IMG/VR virus record: IMGVR_UViG_3300031369_000003
Location: 1 to 55,132 of that record
Source: a virus
Length of the DNA: 55,132 bases
Direction: 5' to 3' (one strand)
Part shown: positions 36,432-45,479 of the stretch, in pieces
Layout of the letters: every line of letters starts with the position of its first letter
How positions within the stretch are numbered: the first letter of the stretch is position 1
Translations under genes and position numbers: made by a program
The notes under the pieces: generated by a model
Told to the model about the DNA's origin: nothing
Seen by the model: only the letters and a program-made list of their open reading frames with translations
Database searches by the model: none

Positions 36432-36839
36432 TCACAAAATAATTACATGAACCATTGGATCTAAATAAGCCCATACGTCTTCGGTACCAGAAGCGGCGGT
36501 CTGTATATATATAGTTGCCGTTTCTGAGCCAGTAATATCTATTATGTACTCGCCAAATCTGTTTACAACTGCATAAGTTGTCCCAAATCTTAACCTTGCT
36601 TGGCCATTTTCAACTATTATTTTCGCAAATACCCGCGCTGTTACAATGTCGGATGGTAATTGTACAGCAAATGATGCAACGTCTATATAACTTGTTTCTT
36701 CGCCTCCCCATCCCGTTATCCCAGGTATATATTGTATTAACAACCTGTTTATTTCAGTGTTTTTTTCAATCCGGTTAAAATCATTCGGCCCCGGATTGTC
36801 TGCTGCAATCCAATCTGTTTTAGGCGTTTCCCAAGCCAT
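36432..36839 (-). CDS. Baseplate-associated protein (135 aa)
   Basis: Start MAWETPKTDWIAADNPGPND FNRIEKN is a conserved opening of baseplate/fibre-connector proteins in Firmicute siphophages; the rest is a small beta domain. ATG 36839 overlaps the TGA of the upstream gene (TGATG). Confidence 0.65.
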   Translation of the reverse strand: MAWETPKTDWIAADNPGPNDFNRIEKNTEINRLLIQYIPGITGWGGEETSYIDVASFAVQLPSDIVTARVFAKIIVENGQARLRFGTTYAVVNRFGEYIIDITGSETATIYIQTAASGTEDVWAYLDPMVHVIIL

Positions 36840-38806
36840 CAAATTACCTTCTTTCCTTTTGTATCTCCATCAAGCTCCCCGCCATCCCAATTTAATTGAT
36901 TCGATATAACCCAAAAGTCAGCCGTAGTTGTTTTAGAGTCTGGAACATTGATTCGGTCACCCAACATCAAAGCAGGATTTCCGCGCCAGGTTAATTCCAG
37001 ATCTCGACGTGGGTTTTTGGATAACGTCAGGCATTTATCCGCGATTTTTTGGGCCATTTCCTTAGTTTGGATAAGCGGATTATCATCGATTTCATACGAT
37101 TTTTGTCTGTTTTCCTGGATACTGTCTATATCTGATGTGACGATATCAATCTTATTTTTGACCGATAAAACTGTTCCGGTAACGGCGATTAAAAATGTCC
37201 CTGCTACCGTCGCGCCGGATACGGTTATATCAGCGCCATACGGCTTATAGACCGTCGCTGATATCGTAAGCCCTGCCGGTAATGTCCCGCCACTAATAGC
37301 CTCTAGAGACGCATTGCAATTAATTGCAATGCTATCCCAACTAACTGTAACTGTTTTGGTTTCTCCATCCATTATGCTCTCGGGGCTATCACTGTTGGTT
37401 GTGTAAATATTGCTTGTCTCGTCTGCCGCGACCAGCGGCTGGGTTGTAATCGTAACATAGTTGGCCATATCGGTATAATTCGCGGGGTTATCTTTGTTAA
37501 AATAATCATCCCATGTAATCGTCGCATTGACGGCAGTTTTCTCATTCTCTAAATAAGACGGCCCTTCAATTCTTAAAATGTTGCCGCGATCCATATAGCA
37601 TTGACCAAGGCAAGCCTCGACGATCATCCGCAAGCATTCGCGGTGCGATTGATCATTCGGTTTAGCAATAGCGCAGCCCCAAGCAACTGAATAATCCTTT
37701 AATTCTTCGTCAACCCAATATTCTACTATTCTCAACCCTGCGTCGGTTAAAACATCAACCGCCAAGTCATATAGCGTGGTATCCTGCAAAAACTCATCAG
37801 CGGAATAATAAGTATCATCGAGCAATTGCAGCCGATCGTGTGCAGTCGTATCAGCAGTAACATCATCCTCGGGTACCGTCCAATCCTGAGTGTAAAAAAC
37901 TCCCAACGGAATCCATTCTGCAACGCTCCCTGATACTCTTTTGCTTGCCATACCAAGCATAGCAAGCCTGACTTCCCCGGTCACAAGCCCGAGCCAAGCC
38001 CTTACCCGCCGATTAGGCTTAACCATTTGATACAGCTTAGAGTCAATGTTCCCCGCGTCAAACTTACGGTCGCGGTTAAACAGCGATATATCTAGCTCAT
38101 TGCTGCTAATATTGCCGATCGGGAGACTACCATTTGAAATATCGCGCTCCTCAAGCAAGCTAATATTAAATAGATCGTCTCCTTCATAAGTTTCAGACAT
38201 ATTTGTAAAAAACTCCAAGATTTTAGCTTGTCGCCCATCATGACTCCATTTGATAATTTCCAATACCATTTTTTTAACATTGCTAACCTTTGTAATTGTA
38301 GTATTCCAAATAACGCTGATATTCCCAGTTGTTATCTCAGTATGCAACAAAACATCAGAAGCGTCATAAAGATAAATGTTAAAGTCGACCGGGTATTCCT
38401 CGCGCATGGAATCGCCTACCACTTTTAATGCCGACACAACCCGCGCAGAAAATTCAACAGTCAGCGCCGGATACGGCTCGGCAAAAACCCCATCAACTCC
38501 AGCACCTCCGGCCAAACTTTTTCCCCACCAACCCATTTCATTGTTGACCGCCGCGTCCGCCGTGTCAGGACACAAATAATATGTACCGTCCAATTTCCAA
38601 GAACCATCTAAATTTGCCCATTTGTGTGTTGCCTCTTCGACATCGTTAACCACTTGCGCGTTTTGCGTTATATATGCATTTTCGTTTGCGCTGACCACTA
38701 TTGACCCATCAAGACCGGCAACACTATAGTCAATAGTAACCTTGCCCAATACCTGTCGCTTCGGAGCTAAAACTTTTTCTTGATATCGAGTCGATGTTTC
38801 ATACAT
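36839..38806 (-). CDS. Tail-tip / baseplate hub protein (655 aa)
   Basis: Begins YETSTRYQEKVLAPKRQVLG KVTIDY, with FNRDRKFDAGN and hub-like beta domains, a central Ig-like stretch (TVSWDSIAINCNASLEAISG) and a C-terminal LTWRGNPALMLGDRINVPDS, as in tail-associated proteins of clostridial phages. It lacks recognisable lytic motifs. It follows the distal tail gene by one base. Confidence 0.7.
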   Translation of the reverse strand: MYETSTRYQEKVLAPKRQVLGKVTIDYSVAGLDGSIVVSANENAYITQNAQVVNDVEEATHKWANLDGSWKLDGTYYLCPDTADAAVNNEMGWWGKSLAGGAGVDGVFAEPYPALTVEFSARVVSALKVVGDSMREEYPVDFNIYLYDASDVLLHTEITTGNISVIWNTTITKVSNVKKMVLEIIKWSHDGRQAKILEFFTNMSETYEGDDLFNISLLEERDISNGSLPIGNISSNELDISLFNRDRKFDAGNIDSKLYQMVKPNRRVRAWLGLVTGEVRLAMLGMASKRVSGSVAEWIPLGVFYTQDWTVPEDDVTADTTAHDRLQLLDDTYYSADEFLQDTTLYDLAVDVLTDAGLRIVEYWVDEELKDYSVAWGCAIAKPNDQSHRECLRMIVEACLGQCYMDRGNILRIEGPSYLENEKTAVNATITWDDYFNKDNPANYTDMANYVTITTQPLVAADETSNIYTTNSDSPESIMDGETKTVTVSWDSIAINCNASLEAISGGTLPAGLTISATVYKPYGADITVSGATVAGTFLIAVTGTVLSVKNKIDIVTSDIDSIQENRQKSYEIDDNPLIQTKEMAQKIADKCLTLSKNPRRDLELTWRGNPALMLGDRINVPDSKTTTADFWVISNQLNWDGGELDGDTKGKKVI

Positions 38807-39163
38807 TTAGACCGCCTCCAGATTGATTGACACGCCAGACCATAACCATCCTTCGGCAATAGACTCACGTGTTCCGGGCGTCAAAGTCATTTTTACGGTT
38901 GTTGTAATCTCAGCGCCTAGTCTATCCATGACTGTCATGCTGAGGTTTTCAGCAAGGTTATAAAGTCCCTCAATTATCTCGTGATCGTCTCCGGTCATGT
39001 ACTCATAATCGATTTGATAGTTGACATATCGACGGATGATTTCTTCAACCAGCTTGCCAGACGCAACGCGCTTGGTAACGCCATCCTCGACAAGTGTCGG
39101 CGTGACTGTTCGAGAACCGGAAGGGAGAGGGGTGGTGTTTAGATAGATATCTCCTGGCACCAT
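38807..39163 (-). CDS. Distal tail-region protein (118 aa)
   Basis: Short protein with SRTVTPTLVEDGVTKRVASG KLVEEIIRRYVNYQIDYEYM and a beta-rich end; placed between tape measure/moron genes and the hub gene. Size is small for a full Dit, so it may be a Dit-like or tail-tip adapter. Confidence 0.55.
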   Translation of the reverse strand: MVPGDIYLNTTPLPSGSRTVTPTLVEDGVTKRVASGKLVEEIIRRYVNYQIDYEYMTGDDHEIIEGLYNLAENLSMTVMDRLGAEITTTVKMTLTPGTRESIAEGWLWSGVSINLEAV

Positions 39164-39195
39164 GGAATCACCTCATTTCAGGTAATAAAAATCAC

Positions 39196-39285
39196 TTGAT
39201 TGAAAATAGTAATAAATGGCTAAAGAAATTAACAATATATTCCGAATATAAAAAGGCATACCTGAATTTGAAGAAAGAAGGTTGA
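39196..39285 (+). CDS. Possible plus-strand microprotein (29 aa)
   Basis: TTG 39196, no clear RBS. LIENSNKWLKKLTIYSEYKK AYLNLKKEG is basic and helical. It is on the strand opposite to the tail operon and directly precedes the broken gene at 39282-39498. Doubtful. Confidence 0.3.
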   Translation: MIENSNKWLKKLTIYSEYKKAYLNLKKEG

Positions 39286-39498
39286 AAAACGGAAAACAAA
39301 GTTATTAAACAAAAAATTATCGACCATTGCCCGATATCAAACAAAGATCAGACTATTGATATTAGATATGCCGAAAACAAATCGAACAACGGCGGGAAAT
39401 TCACAAAACTTTTTTGGAGCGAATGCGATAATGAGGATGCTTGCCCATCTAATCACAATTGCCCTTTAAAGCAGAATATTCCGAAAACACTAGACTAA
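39282..39498 (+). pseudogene. Frameshifted plus-strand Cys-rich gene inside the tail operon
   Basis: GAAGG precedes TTG 39282, but that frame stops after 8 codons. Removing one A from the following A5 run would join it to a 70-codon frame ending at 39498 with CPISNKDQT ... SECDNEDACPSNHNCPLK, a clear small Cys-rich protein. Either a real one-base insertion, a homopolymer sequencing error, or transcript slippage. Its strand is opposite to every neighbour. Confidence 0.5.
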
Positions 39499-39911
39499 TC
39501 ACGTTTCCATTCTCCCGTTAAATTGGGAAGCGTAATTGATGTTGGCATTTTGTCAATAGGCGTGTTTTGCAAATACTCAATTAACTTGTCAACGCGCTTT
39601 TGAGCTATTGCCGAATTTGAATCATTAATGGGATTATTAAGATCAAATCTCAGGTATGCATTTTTATCCTCCTCGTTGTATATCTCAGGTAGATTCTCAT
39701 TAAGATATTTTGCCGCTTTTTCAAGTCCTTTTTTGACATATTCAGGTTCACTGTTAAAAGGGTTCACCCGTCCGATTTCTAATTGATCACCATTACCCTT
39801 GTTGACTGCCGTTATGACAAATCCAAAAACACTTAGCATCGTATTGACCAAACATAGCATTCCGGCCTCGCGAAATTTTTCCACACTTACATCATCAAAT
39901 CTTGTAATCAT
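39495..39911 (-). CDS. Hypothetical moron-like protein (138 aa)
   Basis: ATG 39911. ITRFDDVSVEKFREAGMLCL, then a soluble helical protein with a hydrophobic AGMLCLVNTMLSVFGFVITA segment that could associate with membrane. It overlaps the tail of the broken plus-strand gene by 4 bases. Preceded by a terminator, so it has separate expression or read-through. Unrecognised. Confidence 0.55.
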   Translation of the reverse strand: MITRFDDVSVEKFREAGMLCLVNTMLSVFGFVITAVNKGNGDQLEIGRVNPFNSEPEYVKKGLEKAAKYLNENLPEIYNEEDKNAYLRFDLNNPINDSNSAIAQKRVDKLIEYLQNTPIDKMPTSITLPNLTGEWKRD

Positions 39912-39946
39912 AATTTTCCACTGCCTTTCATTGTTTTTTGGGGCAA

Positions 39947-39966
39947 TAAAAAGAGCCTTGCGGCTC
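39947..39966 (-). terminator. Terminator after the 39982 membrane gene
   Basis: Minus strand GAGCC-GCAA-GGCTC followed by TTTTTATT. It isolates the membrane-protein gene from downstream tail genes. Confidence 0.85.
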
Positions 39967-39981
39967 AAAAGTTTTCAAATA

Positions 39982-40494
39982 TCAATCATCCCACCCAAAA
40001 ACACAATTACCTTCGCCCTCCGGCGTATCGGCATATATATAAAGCTTTTTGGGTTTTTGAGTAAATGGGTTATATCTTGTCCCGTCACTTTTTGCAAACT
40101 GCGCCGAACCAACCGAATAGGTTTCTCCTGATTTTATTTTGTGATAAGTCAATTTATAGCCGCCAATAACATTGTCTATATATAGGCTAACATTATCCCA
40201 ATCATAAGCATCAGTGTTGGTGATTACAAACTGTGTCCCGGTAAACTTGGTTATGCCGTTTAATTTTAATTCTTTAGGTTCAACTTGATCTTTTGAGCTC
40301 ATAAGACTTCCAATTGCCCCAAGCATGATCATAAACATAATAAATCCAAAACACCCAAGCCCGGCCGCCAAATTCGTTTGTTTTTGTTTATTCTTTTTAA
40401 TTTGTTCCTGTTCTCTTTGAATTGTTTGCTGTGCTTCCAGCCTCGCCTTTTCTTCGGCAAATATCTTCTGCCGCTCTTCAGGGGTTAACTCCAT
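39982..40494 (-). CDS. Single-span membrane protein, moron-like (170 aa)
   Basis: Charged Gln/Lys-rich cytoplasmic helix (1-45), one membrane helix (AAGLGCFGFIMFMIMLGAIG, about 48-67), then an extracytoplasmic beta domain (KELKLNGITKFTGTQFVITN TDAYDW). It resembles host-type membrane proteins rather than tail proteins. It sits in the tail operon with its own terminator and an RBS hairpin (40500-40548), suggesting tight separate control. Possibly lysogenic conversion or superinfection exclusion. Confidence 0.6.
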   Translation of the reverse strand: MELTPEERQKIFAEEKARLEAQQTIQREQEQIKKNKQKQTNLAAGLGCFGFIMFMIMLGAIGSLMSSKDQVEPKELKLNGITKFTGTQFVITNTDAYDWDNVSLYIDNVIGGYKLTYHKIKSGETYSVGSAQFAKSDGTRYNPFTQKPKKLYIYADTPEGEGNCVFGWDD

Positions 40495-40499
40495 AACAA

Positions 40500-40548
40500 A
40501 ATTCCTCCTTGTTACTTTTCTGGATATTTCGGCAACAAGGAGGGAATT
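40500..40548 (-). promoter_or_regulatory. Hairpin that sequesters the RBS of the 39982 gene
   Basis: Minus strand AATTCCCTCCTTGTT pairs with AACAAGGAGGAATT (14 bp, one bulge, 20-base loop). The 3' arm holds the AAGGAGG Shine-Dalgarno (40504-40510). On a read-through transcript from the tape measure gene the RBS would be masked. Confidence 0.7.
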
Positions 40549-40551
40549 CCT

Positions 40552-43140
40552 TTATTTTTTACCCGTTCGATTTTCCTCACTAATTATAATCGGTTGAATA
40601 TCACGGACGAATTTTTTAAGCCCGGATTTATCGACATAGCGGCCTAATTGGTAGGTGCGGTTATCATTGATAATGGTTGGGTTATTATTAGTGGAAGTAT
40701 TGTTGTTATTGGTAATCTGATTCCTTACAATTCCCTCGCCGATTTTTGCAAACACTTCATCGGATAAAGGTAAAACAGCTTCATTGTGTTTTCCTTCACC
40801 GATTAGATTAATAGACGGTCCGGTAGCAAGACCTCCTTCGGCCAAGCCCCCGATTATCGCTTTTCCGGCTTCCCATCCTGCAACCGACGCGGCGGTAGTC
40901 GCAACAATTGGAGCGATCAAAGGGAGCGCTATATATGGAATCCCTCCAGATTCTGACCATGCTCGAGCGATACCGGCCAGCCCCCCTGCGATTGTTTCTT
41001 CTTCCTTTATGCTCATTCGGTTAACAGCTATTTCTTTCATAATCTCTTTGGCTGACTTTTCGCCCGTGGTTAATTGATCAAGATATCCAACAATGGTGTA
41101 GGCTTGGTTTCTGTAACTATCTGCTGTTGCATCGTTTATGTCTTGTATTTGTTCCTGCGCATCTTCGGCAAGTTTGACCATTCTGGCTTGATGTGTTTTA
41201 TCAATCTTTTCGGTATCAAGATTGTTTTTCTTGGCCTTGTTTCGTTTCCTTATCCAGGCTTTTTGCTCTTCTCGCCATTCCAGATTAAGGTTTTTTCTGA
41301 TCGCAGCAATGCGTTTATCGTCTGATATACTCTCGTCATTGGCAATTCGGCGGTTGGTGTCTTTCGTCTCATCGATATATTCATTATTTGCTGATTCGAT
41401 AATTGACTTTCGCCGTTCCTCGGCATTTCTTTGCCTTTCTGCCGCCTCCCTAGCGTTTTCTTTTATGACTTCGATTATTTTTTTTGCTTCGTCCTCGGCA
41501 ATTTTCGTCCGTCTAGCCGCATAATAAGCCTTGATATCAGTTCTGGCCTTTTCCGTTAGGTTTTCTTGGGCTAAAGCTTTTTGTTCCTCACGGTTGAGCC
41601 GTTCTAGTTCGTTATGGGTTTCATTAAATAGCTTTTCGCGCCATTCTTTTTCGTTATTAAGGCGTTCCTTTGCTGCTTTTTTTTCTTTATCAAGCTGTTC
41701 TTTTGTATTTTGATTTTTGTCATTATTGGCGTCATCTTCCTGCTTTTGGATATCTGTATTTTTCTTTTTATTATTAGCAACCATCCAGTCGTAGTGTTCT
41801 TTATATCTACTTTGCGTAACCCCTTGCCAACCAGTTTGAATATCATTTACAGCCGAATGCATCTGACCTTCAATTGCCGTAATGGCCCCTTTAAGCTTGT
41901 CACCCCAGCCAGGTATCCATCCAGTAAATGTCTGCAATCCCTTAAGGATTAAATCGATTTGCCCCAAAATATATACACGAATTCCACCCCATGCGATTTG
42001 CACCGCTCCTGCTGCTTTATCAAATGCGGTCATGAAAAACGCCGCGACATTATTCCAATTTTTAAGAACTGCTACTGCCCCAATTGCCAAATTTGAAGCT
42101 CCAAGAGTTAATGCACCAAGGACAAGCAAGGCCGCCTTTCCCCAACCACTATCAACAAATTTAACAAATTTATCCCAATTATTATATAGAGAAGTTGTTG
42201 CCGCAACTAATGCCCCTGCCGCTACAATAAACGGCGCTATTGGAGCTATCGCTGTCCAAAGAGCACTGCCAAAAGTTATTGCCGCGCCAGTGGCAAGCAA
42301 TAATACTCCTGTAAAAGCCGTTCCGACCGTGATCGCCTGACGCACCGGCCCGGGGATCTTATTAAACCATTCCAACGCAGACTTTAAACCATCAGCCAGT
42401 TTGGTCAAATACGGAACAAGAGCCGAAGCAATCTGAGTTGCAAATCCTCCAACCCCGGCTTTTACCGCCGTTATACTATCATCAAAGGCTTTCATATTTT
42501 TGACGGAATCCTCGGACATTACAATTCCAAGCCGTTCTGCCTCTTTTTTAAGTTCCTCGATCCCGTCCCGACCCATCCGGAGAAACGGAACCAGTTCAGC
42601 GCCGCTCTTCCCGAAAAGTTTCATAGCTGCGCCAGATATTTCAGTCTCGTTGGTCATGCCCTTAAATCTATCGGCAATATCAAGGAGTACATCGGAGGAG
42701 CTGCGCAAAGTACCATCTGATTTCTTGACGCTTATCTCTAATTCCTCAAAGGTGTCTTTAGCTTCGCCGGTACCCATGTTTGTATCATACATATTTTTGG
42801 ATAGTTTAATGAGTCCTGCCGATAATTGCTCCATAGACGCATGTTCTTGCAATGCGGCATATCCTAATTTTTGGATTTCTTCGCGGCTAATACCGGTAGT
42901 CTTTGACATTTTATCAATCTCGACACCGGTTTTGCTGACGGCAACAACTGTTGCGGCCAACGCTCCGACAATCGTCCCGCCAACCGCAAGCATGGTTTTA
43001 CCAACCGCCTGCATGGATATACCGTGTTTATTGACTTCTTTTCCGAACTTCTGCGCGTCTTTGGTAACCGTGCTATAAACACCTTGCAACTGAGAGGAAT
43101 CTCCCAAAAACTGAACAACCAATCGTTTACTGATCGCCAT
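40552..43140 (-). CDS. Tail tape measure protein (862 aa)
   Basis: TP901-type layout: long helical chain, hydrophobic stretches (AVGGTIVGALAATVVAVSKT; AFTGVLLLATGAAITFGSAL), a charged coiled coil (KEQLDKEKKAAKERLNNEKE), and a Gly-rich C-terminus (GLAEGGLATGPSINLIGEGK). Length sets tail length (862 residues, about 120-130 nm by the usual ~1.5 A per residue rule). TAATG junction with the frameshifted chaperone. Confidence 0.93.
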   Translation of the reverse strand: MAISKRLVVQFLGDSSQLQGVYSTVTKDAQKFGKEVNKHGISMQAVGKTMLAVGGTIVGALAATVVAVSKTGVEIDKMSKTTGISREEIQKLGYAALQEHASMEQLSAGLIKLSKNMYDTNMGTGEAKDTFEELEISVKKSDGTLRSSSDVLLDIADRFKGMTNETEISGAAMKLFGKSGAELVPFLRMGRDGIEELKKEAERLGIVMSEDSVKNMKAFDDSITAVKAGVGGFATQIASALVPYLTKLADGLKSALEWFNKIPGPVRQAITVGTAFTGVLLLATGAAITFGSALWTAIAPIAPFIVAAGALVAATTSLYNNWDKFVKFVDSGWGKAALLVLGALTLGASNLAIGAVAVLKNWNNVAAFFMTAFDKAAGAVQIAWGGIRVYILGQIDLILKGLQTFTGWIPGWGDKLKGAITAIEGQMHSAVNDIQTGWQGVTQSRYKEHYDWMVANNKKKNTDIQKQEDDANNDKNQNTKEQLDKEKKAAKERLNNEKEWREKLFNETHNELERLNREEQKALAQENLTEKARTDIKAYYAARRTKIAEDEAKKIIEVIKENAREAAERQRNAEERRKSIIESANNEYIDETKDTNRRIANDESISDDKRIAAIRKNLNLEWREEQKAWIRKRNKAKKNNLDTEKIDKTHQARMVKLAEDAQEQIQDINDATADSYRNQAYTIVGYLDQLTTGEKSAKEIMKEIAVNRMSIKEEETIAGGLAGIARAWSESGGIPYIALPLIAPIVATTAASVAGWEAGKAIIGGLAEGGLATGPSINLIGEGKHNEAVLPLSDEVFAKIGEGIVRNQITNNNNTSTNNNPTIINDNRTYQLGRYVDKSGLKKFVRDIQPIIISEENRTGKK

Positions 43141-43765
43141 TATCGGTGTACCTCCCTATTGTTGCCATAATGTTTTTTAAAAGCTTCTAAATCTGGACAA
43201 TTGAAGTCTTGACCCGGAATACGCTCGCCCTGTGTTAATACTTCATCCATACATTCAGCCAACATGATAAATTGATTTTCAGAAATTTCATCGGTAAAAT
43301 ATCGGACTGCTTGCCCATAATATGCGCATAATTTTGCAATAACCCTGCAAAAATTAAGGTCTACTTTTCCGCCGCCTTTTGCAGGGCGAGAACGTTTTTT
43401 AGGTGTTCCTCTTCTTTTTCCTTCGTTGGTTCCAATATAAAGTTTAATATTTGTGCAAATGTCTCATTGGTTAGGCAACGTTTTATCCATAATTTAGTAA
43501 ATATAGGTCGGAATGATTTAAAAACATCGGCGACAATGTTGAGAGAAATCTGAGATAATAATTTTTGATCTTTATTAACCCACGCGCCAACAAATGCATA
43601 ATACTTTTGGCGCATTTGCTGGGCTTTCCGAATAGAAGGGTTAGGAATAGTAATGACGATCTCTTTGACAGGTAAAAAGGGCAGGAATCGTCTCCTGCCC
43701 TCCGCCGGTATGATTATTTGACGTGGTTCGTCCATTACGGTGTCGATTGTTAAAATATTTGCCAT
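43140..43765 (-). CDS. Tail assembly chaperone, long product by -1 frameshift (G/GT type)
   Basis: The short product is the 134-residue frame at 43361-43765. At 43394-43400 the zero frame reads CTA AAA AAC, giving the slippery heptamer A-AAA-AAC; the -1 frame is open from there to a TAA at 43140-43142, adding about 85 residues (…PAKGGGKVDLNFCRVIAKLC and onward to NNREVHR). Such paired products bind the tape measure protein during tail assembly; only the short form is in frame at its own stop. Position between major tail and tape measure genes is diagnostic. Confidence 0.85.
43361..43765 (-). CDS. Tail assembly chaperone, short product (134 aa)
   Basis: Zero-frame protein, N-terminus shared with the long form (MANILTIDTVMDEPRQIIIP), C-terminal ALQKAAEK. 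ATG 43765. Helical, as in gpG-like proteins. Confidence 0.85.
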   Translation of the reverse strand: MANILTIDTVMDEPRQIIIPAEGRRRFLPFLPVKEIVITIPNPSIRKAQQMRQKYYAFVGAWVNKDQKLLSQISLNIVADVFKSFRPIFTKLWIKRCLTNETFAQILNFILEPTKEKEEEHLKNVLALQKAAEK

Positions 43766-43776
43766 GATTGATCTCC

Positions 43777-44586
43777 TTATGCCACCGATTGTTCGTCATA
43801 AATTTCGAAAAGTTGATCGCCAACGGTTCGAACGGCATCCTTGTAACCGGTAAATTTAATAGTATTTTCCCACGCTTTACCTTCGTCATCAGACGGGAAA
43901 TCAATACTAATTCCTTCCGAATTTTGGGCCTTATAAACAGTAATTCGGAAAATTTTATCGTTTTCATCGGTGTTTGTAAGACGAACTATTTTCGAATTAA
44001 CGGTTACATTACCACCCGAAGTCATTACAACTGCCGCATTTGGAGTATAATTGTAAATAATTGTTATGATTTGCGATTCCGTTGTAACTGTTGCGGAATC
44101 AATAATATAAATTCCATATTCTCCTGCCGTATTTTGACCAATATAATAATCAGTATCGGCAACTAACAATCCATTGGTGCTTCCCGTGACAGAGGTCGGA
44201 GTGATTATTGTGCCAGCTCCATTTTGATTTGAAAATTTAATAAATTTATTATAAGACCATGCGCCCGATGCTATGCTTTGGCTATGTCCAGTAACCAAAG
44301 TGCCGGCTATAGTTGAATACTCATCAATGCCACCACGCGCCTGTTGCAAGATGTTAAGATCAATTTCCAGCATTGTAAAATCGACCTCACAGGTCTGCTC
44401 TTTGACAAGAGTTTTAATCAGCCCACCATTGTCACTAATCAAGTCTTGCTTAGTCATTTTTTCAGAAAACTTTGCAGCGTTACCGGTTCCCAACGATACT
44501 AAACTACCAATAGTATCGCCAACTTCAACTTTAACACTACCGACCCTAATTGTTTTAACACTTATTACCGGTTGTTGATAAGGCAT
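43777..44586 (-). CDS. Major tail (tube) protein (269 aa)
   Basis: Acidic beta-rich protein with VGSVKVEVGDTIGSLVSLGT at the start, an Ig-like insertion in the middle (NKFIKFSNQNGAGTIITPTS VTGST) and YKAQNSEGISIDFPSDDEGK near the end. Position after tail terminator and before chaperones fits the tube protein. Confidence 0.82.
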   Translation of the reverse strand: MPYQQPVISVKTIRVGSVKVEVGDTIGSLVSLGTGNAAKFSEKMTKQDLISDNGGLIKTLVKEQTCEVDFTMLEIDLNILQQARGGIDEYSTIAGTLVTGHSQSIASGAWSYNKFIKFSNQNGAGTIITPTSVTGSTNGLLVADTDYYIGQNTAGEYGIYIIDSATVTTESQIITIIYNYTPNAAVVMTSGGNVTVNSKIVRLTNTDENDKIFRITVYKAQNSEGISIDFPSDDEGKAWENTIKFTGYKDAVRTVGDQLFEIYDEQSVA

Positions 44587-44612
44587 TTTTTATTCCTCCT
44601 AATTTTTTTTGC

Positions 44613-44637
44613 AATAAAAAAGTATCCCTGAAGGGCA
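44613..44637 (-). terminator. Weak terminator or attenuator before the major tail gene
   Basis: Minus strand short hairpin (CCCT/AGGG plus flanking pairs) followed by TTTTTTATT between the tail terminator gene and the major tail gene. Likely partial, allowing read-through. Confidence 0.5.
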
Positions 44638-45021
44638 CTACGTGCGATATAAAACCATTACATCCGTTTGAGCTTTCCAAAGTTTGGTGTCTGATTCATA
44701 AATTATTTGTGTATCTTGATATGCTCCCATTTCAATTGTCACGCCATCCAAAACCCCGGAAAACCCATCCAGGGCTTCATAGGTCAATTCTCCCATTAAC
44801 CTAGTCTCACCATATTTCAGTGAAAAACTATCGATCTGTAATCGCGGTCTTGGACGTCCGAGACGCTTCATGTCAGGTGGATCGGAAATCAAAAATAAGC
44901 TTTGATATGGAGCAATCCACTTTTGATTTGCTAACCCTTGTTGACAATGGCCACCATGAATTGCTTTTAGTGCTGCATAATCGGCTAGATAAGCCGCTAT
45001 GATTGATTCAATTGGTTTCAT
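44638..45021 (-). CDS. Tail terminator / completion protein (127 aa)
   Basis: Gene order and size (127 aa) between the gp10-like and major tail genes match the tail-completion/terminator gene of HK97-like phages. Sequence has GELTYEALDGFSGVLDGVTI and a beta-rich end. Confidence 0.7.
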   Translation of the reverse strand: MKPIESIIAAYLADYAALKAIHGGHCQQGLANQKWIAPYQSLFLISDPPDMKRLGRPRPRLQIDSFSLKYGETRLMGELTYEALDGFSGVLDGVTIEMGAYQDTQIIYESDTKLWKAQTDVMVLYRT

Positions 45022-45479
45022 CAGTCACCCCCTAAGATATCGCCCAAATCCTCGATGTCTTTGATGATATTTTCGCCCCAACCCTCGGCATAAACTTCAG
45101 CCGCTTTTTGTGTGGCCTCATTTTGCTTCTCGTCAAAAGCAGGGCGAAGAAATGCCTTAGGTTCAGATCTGCTTGTGCCATTCTCAACAAAAAAACCATA
45201 CCATCCATTGTGTTTGGCTTTCGGGCCGACTTCAGGGCCGATTACAACCGATTGTTGACCTTTTTCTTTGGGATTAAGAGCTTTCATTTTTAATGATTTT
45301 TTAAGGTTGCCGGTCGGCTCTTTAAATTTGTCGCAGTTTGATTTTGCCGTTTTTAAAATAACACGTCCACCCAACAGAGTTGCTTTTCTTAAAAGTTTTG
45401 CGTCGTTTTTTTCACAAACATTTATAAAATCGGTTATTGTCTCAAGCCCCACCACCGACATGTCAAACATTCCAGCCAT
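45021..45479 (-). CDS. HK97 gp10-like head-tail component (152 aa)
   Basis: Contains VVGLETITDFINVCEKNDAK LLRKA, PTGNLKKSLK (the G-N-L-x-x-S/S motif) and GFFVENGTSRSEPKAFLRPA FDE, all features of the HK97 gp10 family. ATG 45479 overlaps the upstream TGA. Confidence 0.85.
   Translation of the reverse strand: MAGMFDMSVVGLETITDFINVCEKNDAKLLRKATLLGGRVILKTAKSNCDKFKEPTGNLKKSLKMKALNPKEKGQQSVVIGPEVGPKAKHNGWYGFFVENGTSRSEPKAFLRPAFDEKQNEATQKAAEVYAEGWGENIIKDIEDLGDILGGD

Noticed and set aside
42500-43078. Long plus-strand frame opposite the tape measure gene
   Set aside because: Shadow of the helical low-complexity tape measure coding sequence; no RBS or homologous motif.
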